Source of the DNA: Candidatus Edwardsbacteria bacterium
GTDB taxonomy: Bacteria; Edwardsbacteria; AC1; EtOH8
Length of the DNA stretch: 64,000 nucleotides
Assembly: GCA_031082425.1 (NCBI GenBank)
Contig: JAVHLB010000007.1
Span: 115,500-179,499, forward strand
Direction: 5' to 3'
Below, piece after piece: positions 58,088-64,000 of this stretch (the first letter of the stretch is position 1; each line of letters begins with the position of its first letter). The translations under genes and the position numbers were made by a program. The notes under the pieces were generated by a model. The model was not told the origin of the DNA, did not search any database, and was given only the letters and a program-made list of their open reading frames with translations.

Positions 58088-59653
58088 TCATTTCAATATC
58101 ACAATTTTCTGGGTGACCGTTTCCTTTTGAAATTTTGCCCTACAAAAATATATCCCGCTGGAAACAGCGTTACCCTGATTATTATCGCCAAGCCAAATTA
58201 CTTCTTGTCTACCCGTCCTGACGGTTCCGTTAATCAGGGTTTTAACCGTTTGACCGTATATGTTGCAAACCTCTAAATATAAATGATCGTTTTGGGGAAC
58301 ATGATACACGATCTTGGCCTGCTGATTGGCTGGATTGGGAAACCCTGCCTGCAGTTTGAATTTGTTGGTGTTGTTAACAACTGGAACCTCATAGTTTGAA
58401 ACACCTAATGCAGTAGTTCCGCTAAAATCCCAGGCAAACCAGCTGGGATGTCCTTCGGCATCAAAACCGCGGACCGTTATATGATATGTGCTCTCCGTTT
58501 GCAAACCTTCCAATGTATCGCTTAGCCCGTAGACTGTGACACTGTCGAACACACCAGAAGTTAATCCGTAATAGATCTTATAATAGCTGACGTCCGGCTC
58601 CGGTAGGGCCTCCCAGGAAACCAACAGCCTTTCGCCATCGCCCAGACTAAGAATGGACAAACTTTCTACCGGAGACGGATAAAGGTTGAAAACCGCCATC
58701 CCGGCTACCATTGTGCGGACGCTTTTCTCCAGAAAAGCAGGATTTAAAACGCCAGCGGTATCGTTGGCTGTATGATAATATGGGTTTATCGTGCACCCGC
58801 ATTCATTTATCTCCAAAGAAGGAAAATTATAGGACATAAACGCAAATGCATTAGGAGCCCCTTTAATTCCAGAAAACCAAATCCATGCTGAATAAATTAG
58901 TAGCGCTGGCACATATTTTAATCCTATTTTTTTAACCGTTTCCGATAATGCATAACTACCCGTGGTATCATCCCTGAAATATTGAAAACTAAGCCCCCCT
59001 GTGACTTCATACCCGATCATATCGCAGTCAATCATGGCATCGATTTTCCAATTCAAGCTGTCGGCTAAACGGGCATAATGCAGGGCACCTTGCCCAATTC
59101 CGGTCTCCTCAGCCCCAAATCCGATAAACTCAAAGGTTTTATCCCAGGTTTTATCTTTGAAGATCCTGGCGGCCTCCATAGCAGCCGCTACCCCGCTGGC
59201 ATCATCATCAGCGCCAGGAGCTGCAACATAAGGGTCAGTATAAGAAACCGGATAGTTGACAGCATCCCGGTGCCCGGATAGCATTAATATATTCTGTGGC
59301 AACAAAACGCCAGCTTTCCGGCCTATTATATTATACTCATAACCACTGTCTGACACGCTCTGCAGCCAGAAACTGTCTTTAATGGCTGTATAACCCCAAT
59401 GGCTATACTTTTGCATTAACCAATCTGCAGCCGCATAACTGCTGTCGGTAAGCACAAAACGCGTGTTTAATTTCCCTTGATCCCTGATATACCCCATAAC
59501 TGAATCAATGTTAACCGAATCAACCAACGCCTGAATTTGAGGGTCATATGGCAGTTCCAACCCGGCAAAGGGAATCCGCGCAGCAAAGACTTGACCGCAA
59601 AAAGTAAATAAAGCTAACAAAATAAATAATGTTAAGCTTTTCACTTTTTTCAT
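58088..59653 (-). CDS. Secreted M28 family peptidase with fibronectin-like and sorting domains
   Basis: 521 residues from ATG 59653 (AAGGAG eight bases upstream). Signal peptide 1-24. Peptidase about 40-310 with M28 zinc motifs: ILMLSGHRDAV near 121 (His127), GADDDASGVAAAMEAARIF (Asp148), GFGAEETGIGQGALH (Glu181/182), IDCDMIGYE near 207 and NPYYHTANDTAG. Then an FN3-like domain (about 340-420; SWEALPEPDVSYYKIYYGLT) and a C-terminal sorting-type domain (GFPNPANQQAKIVYHVPQ, VCNIYGQTVKTLI, GRQEVIWLGDNNQGNAVSSG). Aminopeptidase activity outside the cell is expected; secretion by a type IX-like route is inferred. Confidence 0.9.
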   Translation of the reverse strand: MKKVKSLTLFILLALFTFCGQVFAARIPFAGLELPYDPQIQALVDSVNIDSVMGYIRDQGKLNTRFVLTDSSYAAADWLMQKYSHWGYTAIKDSFWLQSVSDSGYEYNIIGRKAGVLLPQNILMLSGHRDAVNYPVSYTDPYVAAPGADDDASGVAAAMEAARIFKDKTWDKTFEFIGFGAEETGIGQGALHYARLADSLNWKIDAMIDCDMIGYEVTGGLSFQYFRDDTTGSYALSETVKKIGLKYVPALLIYSAWIWFSGIKGAPNAFAFMSYNFPSLEINECGCTINPYYHTANDTAGVLNPAFLEKSVRTMVAGMAVFNLYPSPVESLSILSLGDGERLLVSWEALPEPDVSYYKIYYGLTSGVFDSVTVYGLSDTLEGLQTESTYHITVRGFDAEGHPSWFAWDFSGTTALGVSNYEVPVVNNTNKFKLQAGFPNPANQQAKIVYHVPQNDHLYLEVCNIYGQTVKTLINGTVRTGRQEVIWLGDNNQGNAVSSGIYFCRAKFQKETVTQKIVILK

Positions 59654-59714
59654 CGGCCAGACTCCTTTTTGCAATTTGCCTTGTTAGGCTCTCGTTATAT
59701 AGTCCCGATATTTA

Positions 59715-59780
59715 TGCCCTCTCCCCAACCCCTCTCCTAATTAATTAGAAGCGGGACGCCGCCAGGCTAAGTGAGGTCGT
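59715..59780. repeat. Dispersed hairpin repeat
   Basis: Read on the minus strand: GACCTCACTTAGCCTGGCGG, then GTCCCGCTTCT, then AATTAATTAGGAGAGGGGTT and GGGAGAGGG. Shares the GCCTGGCGGC block with 20764-20773. Confidence 0.55.
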
Positions 59781-59782
59781 TT

Positions 59783-61552
59783 TTATTCCAGTTCCTTCAC
59801 CGTCTTGTTGCGGATGGTCATCAGTTTGGACTTGGGCATCGCCCCCTGCCGGCCGAAAGCGTACTGCCCCGAGGCTCCCTCGCTGGAGTTCTCGGCCAGG
59901 GCCAGGGCCTTCTGCAGGTCCTCCCGGGAGGAGGCCCCCTTCTGCAGGGCGGCTAGCATCACCTTGGCCCCGTCGTAGGCCTGGGCCGACAGCTTGGTCG
60001 GCGCCTTGCCGTAAGCTTTCTTGTAACTCTCCTCGAATCTGGCCGCCGCCAGGGCCAGGCTGGATCCGGAGGACAGGGTGGCGAAGATGGCCCCTTCCAC
60101 GTAGGTCCCGCCCTTGGAGGTGACCTTGGGATCGCCCCAGCCATCGGAGCCCAGCAGCTGAACCTTAAGCTGATTATAGACCAGCTGCGGCGCGATCATG
60201 ATTATATCATTGGGCATGGCCGGGATGAAAACCGCCTGCACCATGCCGGCCTTCAGGGTCTCGGCCTGGGCCTTGAAGTCGGTGGTGCCCGGCTCATAGG
60301 TAACCGAGACCGCCACTTTGGCCCCCAGGGTCCTGGCCTGCTGGACAAAGGCCTCGGCCACCGCCGCCCAGCCGGGATCGTTGGGGTACATCACTCCCAG
60401 CGTTTTCATTCCCAGCTTCTTCACCGCGCAATCGGCCAGGGCCGCCCCCTGCCAGCTGATGCTCTGGCTCAGCTGGAATATATATGGCCCCAAGGTGGAG
60501 ATCCTCTCCTCCGAGGCGGTGGGCGACAGGAACGGCACGGCCTTGAGATTGGCCACCCCGGCCGCCGCACTGGTGGGACCGGACAGCACCTCGCCGATGA
60601 TCCCGATCACCTGGCTGGTGTCGCTCAGCCGGATGGTGGCCTTGATGGCGTCGATGATGTCTCCCTTGGTGTCCTCGGTGAGCAGCTTGACCTTATTGGT
60701 GGTGGCTTTGTTGTATTCGGTGAAGGCCAGGCTGACCCCTTCTTTGACCGCGGTGCCGTATTCGCCATAGCGCCCGGACAACGGCACGATCAGGCCCACC
60801 TTATGCCCGGCGTCGCCCATCGGCACCACCGGCTTGTTGTCCTTTATGGAGGCCAGGACCTGCCTGGCCAGCCCGGCCTCCTGGCTGGCGGGGTATTTTT
60901 TTACGATCTCCTGTAGCAGCTTGAGGGCCTCGCTGTTGTTCCTGGCGTCCAGCTCCTTCTGGGCCAGCTTCAGCCCCAGGGCCGGGGCCGTCTCGGATTC
61001 GGGATATTTTCGGAAAAGTATCCGCAGCTGCCCGTCGGTAAGCCTCTCCTCGATCATGGCGGAAAGTGGCAGCAGCAGGGCTTCGCGCTCCTCGCCGGTC
61101 TTGGCGGCCTCCAGCCCCTCGATATATTGCTGTCCGGCCTTCAGGTGGTCCCCGCTGGTGAAATAGCAGTCGCCCAGCAGTTTCTTGGTCAGGGGATATT
61201 CCTTGGATTGGGGATATTTCTCGGCCAGCATCCAGCCGTTCTTAAGGGCCAGGTCCAGCTCGTTAAGATCGTAGCGGCTCTTGGCCGAAAGGTATATGGC
61301 CTCGGGGACATAATTGGAGCCGGGATATTTGGCCAGCATCTCCTGGGTGGCCGCCAGGGTCTCCTTTGGGTTGTGCTCCTGGTAAAGATTGCGGGCCTTT
61401 TTTATGAAGGCCTCGGCTCCGGCGTCCTGATCGTTGACCTGGGCAGTTTTGACATCATCCTTTTTAACCGGAGTTTTTTTGTCCACCGCCGGCTGCAACG
61501 TGGCGCAGGACACGGCAAAGGCGATCAAGAATAAAAGAGAAAGTCTTTTCAT
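59783..61552 (-). CDS. Lipoprotein with helical repeats and periplasmic-binding (LivK/LpoA-like) domain
   Basis: 589 residues from ATG 61552 (GGAG six bases upstream). Lipobox AVSC with Cys16. Residues about 45-235 are TPR-like helical repeats (KARNLYQEHNPKETLAATQE, AIYLSAKSRYDLNELDLALK, LGDCYFTSGDHLKAGQQYIE). Residues about 245-585 are a type I periplasmic binding fold like LivK: KVGLIVPLSGRYGEYGTAVK, GEVLSGPTSAAAGVANLKAV, PFLSPTASEERISTLGPYIF, GVMYPNDPGWAAVAEAFVQQ, with GSDGWGDPKV near the end. The same TPR plus LivK layout occurs in LpoA, which activates penicillin-binding proteins, so cell-envelope regulation or ligand capture are both possible. Confidence 0.85.
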   Translation of the reverse strand: MKRLSLLFLIAFAVSCATLQPAVDKKTPVKKDDVKTAQVNDQDAGAEAFIKKARNLYQEHNPKETLAATQEMLAKYPGSNYVPEAIYLSAKSRYDLNELDLALKNGWMLAEKYPQSKEYPLTKKLLGDCYFTSGDHLKAGQQYIEGLEAAKTGEEREALLLPLSAMIEERLTDGQLRILFRKYPESETAPALGLKLAQKELDARNNSEALKLLQEIVKKYPASQEAGLARQVLASIKDNKPVVPMGDAGHKVGLIVPLSGRYGEYGTAVKEGVSLAFTEYNKATTNKVKLLTEDTKGDIIDAIKATIRLSDTSQVIGIIGEVLSGPTSAAAGVANLKAVPFLSPTASEERISTLGPYIFQLSQSISWQGAALADCAVKKLGMKTLGVMYPNDPGWAAVAEAFVQQARTLGAKVAVSVTYEPGTTDFKAQAETLKAGMVQAVFIPAMPNDIIMIAPQLVYNQLKVQLLGSDGWGDPKVTSKGGTYVEGAIFATLSSGSSLALAAARFEESYKKAYGKAPTKLSAQAYDGAKVMLAALQKGASSREDLQKALALAENSSEGASGQYAFGRQGAMPKSKLMTIRNKTVKELE

Positions 61553-61662
61553 TATCATCTCCGCTAAATATATGAATCGCTGGATATTATTATTTAAAAC
61601 ACACCATTGTAAGTATAACAGCCCTTTATTTTTATGTCAACATCAAAAGACCGCTGCAGGTT

Positions 61663-62421
61663 CTACCTTTTCCTGCCGATGGCCCAATGCACCGGCATTA
61701 TCATCCATTTTTCTTTAGGGTTTTTTTTGATCGATACCAATTCATCGGCCGGGAATCCCAGCTTTCCCAACAGCTCCCATTCCTGATGGAACATTTTCTG
61801 GTTTTCCCGGAAGGCAACCTTGTCATTTGCCGACCCCGTTTCCACTTTCAGCCCGACCCCGGAGAAAATGTCTTTCAATTTTCCGCCGATATCGGGATCG
61901 GCACCTTTTTCCCTCAAATCATCCGATAGGAATTCTTTGATGCCTGAATGAGTGTCCGGATGGTCGATCCTTTTCGAGTAATCCGGCTCGGCCAGCGCCG
62001 CCAATTTCCCGCCCTTTTTTAGGACTCTCCGGCACTCATTGCATACGACATCGGGCCGCCCGGCCCACAGCCAAAAATAATGGGTGATTATCAGGTCAAC
62101 TGATTCATCGCCCAGAGGAAGTTTTTCGGCACTGCCAGACAGCCACAGCAGCCTTTTATTTGACGTACGCTCCCGGGCAAACATCAGGGCCGGTTCATCA
62201 TTATCCAGCCCGAAGACATCAGAATCAGTGCGGTCAGCCAGCTCTCCGGCGATCACCCCGGTGCCGCAGCCGAGCTCCAGGATCTTCCTGCACCGGGCTA
62301 TCCCAAGCCGGCGGTAAAGATGGAATCTTAAGGCCCGGGTCCATTCCGCCTGCCGGACATAGCGCTGGTTCCACCAGGCCAGATCGGAACCGCTTAAATT
62401 TCTTGACAAAGCATTATCCAT
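61663..62421 (-). CDS. Class I SAM-dependent methyltransferase
   Basis: 252 residues. Motif I ILELGCGTGVIAGELADR near 48-65, acidic end of strand 2 FGLDNDEPALMFARE, LLWLSGSAEKLPLGDESVDL (motif II/III), then HYFWLWAGRPDVVCNECRRV (Methyltransf_11 type) and LKKGGKLAALAEPDYSKRID. No signal or TM. Substrate unknown. It stands alone on the minus strand, with the membrane-anchored protein divergent at 62552. Confidence 0.88.
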   Translation of the reverse strand: MDNALSRNLSGSDLAWWNQRYVRQAEWTRALRFHLYRRLGIARCRKILELGCGTGVIAGELADRTDSDVFGLDNDEPALMFARERTSNKRLLWLSGSAEKLPLGDESVDLIITHYFWLWAGRPDVVCNECRRVLKKGGKLAALAEPDYSKRIDHPDTHSGIKEFLSDDLREKGADPDIGGKLKDIFSGVGLKVETGSANDKVAFRENQKMFHQEWELLGKLGFPADELVSIKKNPKEKWMIMPVHWAIGRKR

Positions 62422-62551
62422 ATAATATCATGTTTTACTGTCTGGCCTTCCCTAAATATGTCATTGTGGGGATCGCTGATATTCGGCCAACGAAGCAATC
62501 CATATTATACCAAAAAACGTCCGAACAATAAACCGAAAGAGCGATATATTT

Positions 62552-64000
62552 ATGAAGATCAAAATAACGATGTTTCTGCTGGCCTTCATCATATTGGCCG
62601 GACTGGCCCAGGCCCAGGATTACGGCTTCACCTTGCCCCGCAACGCATCTTGGCTGGTGGTCAACTCCGAGGGCCAGGCCGACCTTTACTACGAGCTGAC
62701 CTTCGTCTGCGATCCGGGCGCCCATGCCATAGACATTGTTGATATCGGAATGCCCAACGGCAGCTATCAGCTGGGCGGGGCCATGGCCCGGATCGGCCAG
62801 ACAGAGCTGGAGGACATCCGGGTCTCGGAATACGTCAAGCCTTACGGGGTTGAGGTCCACCTGGGCCCCAGGGCAATCCGGCCGGGCGACTCCGCCACGC
62901 TGTTCTTCAACATCCACCTGGAGAAACTGCTGTATCGGGACTCACAGGACCCGGATTATGTCTCCTTTGAATTCTCACCCACCTGGTACGGCTCCAAATA
63001 TGTCCGCGGCTCCACCCGGTTGGAATGCAATTTTTCTTTCCCGCCCGGCATGAGCCCGGATGAGCCCCGCTATCACCAAAAACAGTTCACCGAAGCCTGG
63101 CTGGACACCGTCGAAAATACTGTGGTCTACCGCTGGGTGTTGGAGAGCGCCGATCCCGACCGGCAGTACACCTTCGGGGCCTCGTTCCCGGCCAAGCATG
63201 TGCCCAAGGAGGCCATTGAACAGCCGACCCCCTTCTGGCAGAAGATGATCGGCGGCATTGCCGGATTCATCTTTGGAATCTTCAAATTCTTCTTCAGCAC
63301 CATCGTCTTCTGGATATTCGGAATAGCGATATTCCTCGGTATCCGCCAGCAGAAAACCCGCCGTATGAAATATCTGCCGCCGGAGGTTTCCATCGAGGGG
63401 GTGGGCATCAAGCGGGGGCTGACCGCTCCCGAGGCCGGCATCATCCTGGAGATGCCCCTGGACAAGGTGCTGAGCATGGTGCTGTTCGGATTGATCAAAA
63501 AAGAAGCGGTGGAGGTCACCGACCGCGAGCCCAAATTAAGAATAAAAATCCTGAAACCGGAGCTGGCCTCCCTGCCCTATGAAAAGAGCTTTTTGGAAGC
63601 CCTGGACAAATACGGCCTGCCGGACCAGAAAAAATTGCGGGAGGTGGCCATCAAGCTGATCAAGGATGTCAACGACAAGATGAAGGGCTTCTCCCGCAAG
63701 GACACCGCCGCCTATTACCGCGGCATCATCAACCAGGCCTGGAAGCAGGTGCAGGACGCCCAGACCCCGGAACTGAAGAGCCAGCCATTGGAGGACCAGT
63801 TCGACTGGATGATGATGGACGGCGATTACCAGAACCGGATGACCCGGCACTACGGCACCGGCGATGTCTTTTTGCCGCGCTGGTGGGGCCGTTCCGGATA
63901 TGGACACCATTACGGCGGCGGCGGAACTACCGCCAAGAGTCCTGGTGGGAACGGTGTTCAGATGCCCAAACTGCCGGGGGCGGACTTTGCCAACAAGGTG
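62552..64000 (+). CDS. Membrane-anchored protein with extracytoplasmic N-terminal domain, C-terminus beyond window edge
   Basis: Open from ATG 62552 to the window end, 483 residues. Signal peptide 1-22 (KIKITMFLLAFIILAGLAQA). An extracytoplasmic beta-rich domain of about 215 residues (SWLVVNSEGQADLYYELTF, IDIVDIGMPNGSYQLGG, TFGASFPAKHVPKE) precedes a TM segment near 235-265 (GFIFGIFKFFFSTIVFWIFG). The cytoplasmic part starts RQQKTRRMKYLPPEVSIEGV, has GLTAPEAGIILEMPLDKVLS, and near the edge becomes Gly/His-rich. The layout resembles DUF2207 membrane proteins but I am not sure. Function unknown. Confidence 0.75.
   Translation, partial: MKIKITMFLLAFIILAGLAQAQDYGFTLPRNASWLVVNSEGQADLYYELTFVCDPGAHAIDIVDIGMPNGSYQLGGAMARIGQTELEDIRVSEYVKPYGVEVHLGPRAIRPGDSATLFFNIHLEKLLYRDSQDPDYVSFEFSPTWYGSKYVRGSTRLECNFSFPPGMSPDEPRYHQKQFTEAWLDTVENTVVYRWVLESADPDRQYTFGASFPAKHVPKEAIEQPTPFWQKMIGGIAGFIFGIFKFFFSTIVFWIFGIAIFLGIRQQKTRRMKYLPPEVSIEGVGIKRGLTAPEAGIILEMPLDKVLSMVLFGLIKKEAVEVTDREPKLRIKILKPELASLPYEKSFLEALDKYGLPDQKKLREVAIKLIKDVNDKMKGFSRKDTAAYYRGIINQAWKQVQDAQTPELKSQPLEDQFDWMMMDGDYQNRMTRHYGTGDVFLPRWWGRSGYGHHYGGGGTTAKSPGGNGVQMPKLPGADFANKV

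Noticed and set aside
1..64000. rRNA, tRNA, CRISPR arrays, transposases and prophage genes
   Set aside because: None recognised by reading; the repeats seen are irregularly spaced and differ in sequence, unlike CRISPR.

Overview
The window is GC-rich and densely coding, and it reads as the chromosome of a Gram-negative bacterium. It carries lipid A and inner-core LPS genes (lpxK, waaA, hldE kinase domain, lpxA and an lpxC-fabZ fusion), and two secreted proteins end in the FlgD-like/type IX-style C-terminal sorting domain. The LpxC-FabZ fusion together with such sorting domains points to the FCB (Fibrobacteres-Chlorobi-Bacteroidetes) superphylum or one of its uncultured relatives. That placement is inference; no rRNA gene is present to test it.

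Layout. 1-5253 (minus strand): nadA (cut by the window edge), lpxK, a HAMP sensor with no output domain plus a 78-residue partner, waaA and hldE kinase. 5419-7229 (minus): a secreted repeat protein split by a frameshift in a run of nine C. 7490-12778 (plus): phoH, pgpH-like HD phosphohydrolase, ybeY and a CorC/HlyC membrane protein. 12941-18579 (plus): a DUF4037 protein with an alpha/beta hydrolase, then a GT4 glycosyltransferase and a GH130 phosphorylase-like protein behind a possibly structured leader. 18672-20517: an AT-rich, probably foreign Ser/Thr kinase and a VOC protein. 20849-29802: recO, an M3-like peptidase, a hydrolase, ycaQ, and the rimP-nusA-infB operon. 29977-36309: a DNA-repair and stress zone (pyrimidine-dimer glycosylase, CrtI-like desaturase, UbiB-like kinase, RadC, a DUF4388 response regulator, AlkD-like protein, a membrane protein, an alkyltransferase-like protein). 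36442-42453 (minus): slipin and NfeD separated by an S23/four-helix-bundle element with inverted repeats, AMP nucleosidase, lpxA, a small zinc-ribbon protein and lpxC-fabZ. 42500-48672: two divergent consensus promoters, then fur, a metal ABC transporter, a secreted LIM-type/DA1-like metallopeptidase, a lipoprotein and a FeoA-FeoB fusion. 48839-62421 (minus): speD, a TPR protein, an outer-membrane-type protein, a SagB-type oxidoreductase with an extra N-terminal domain, an AT-rich HEPN-like protein, metG, ricT, holB, a secreted M28 peptidase, a LivK/LpoA-like lipoprotein and a methyltransferase. 62552 to the end: a membrane-anchored protein cut by the edge.

Short dispersed repeats fill many of the gaps: a GACCTCTCCCTGCCTGGC/GGGTTAGGTCGG hairpin family, a GGATTGCTTCATT...CGCAATGAC family, and a CCACAAAG family. 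One copy of the first appears to lie in frame inside a coding sequence. No rRNA, tRNA, CRISPR array or canonical transposase was recognised.

Most genes are ordinary housekeeping. The items most worth a second look are the LIM/DA1-like secreted peptidase in a metal-uptake neighbourhood, the four-helix-bundle element with 25-bp inverted repeats inside the nfeD-slipin operon, the structured leader before the GT4-GH130 pair, and the two AT-rich single-gene insertions (kinase, HEPN-like).
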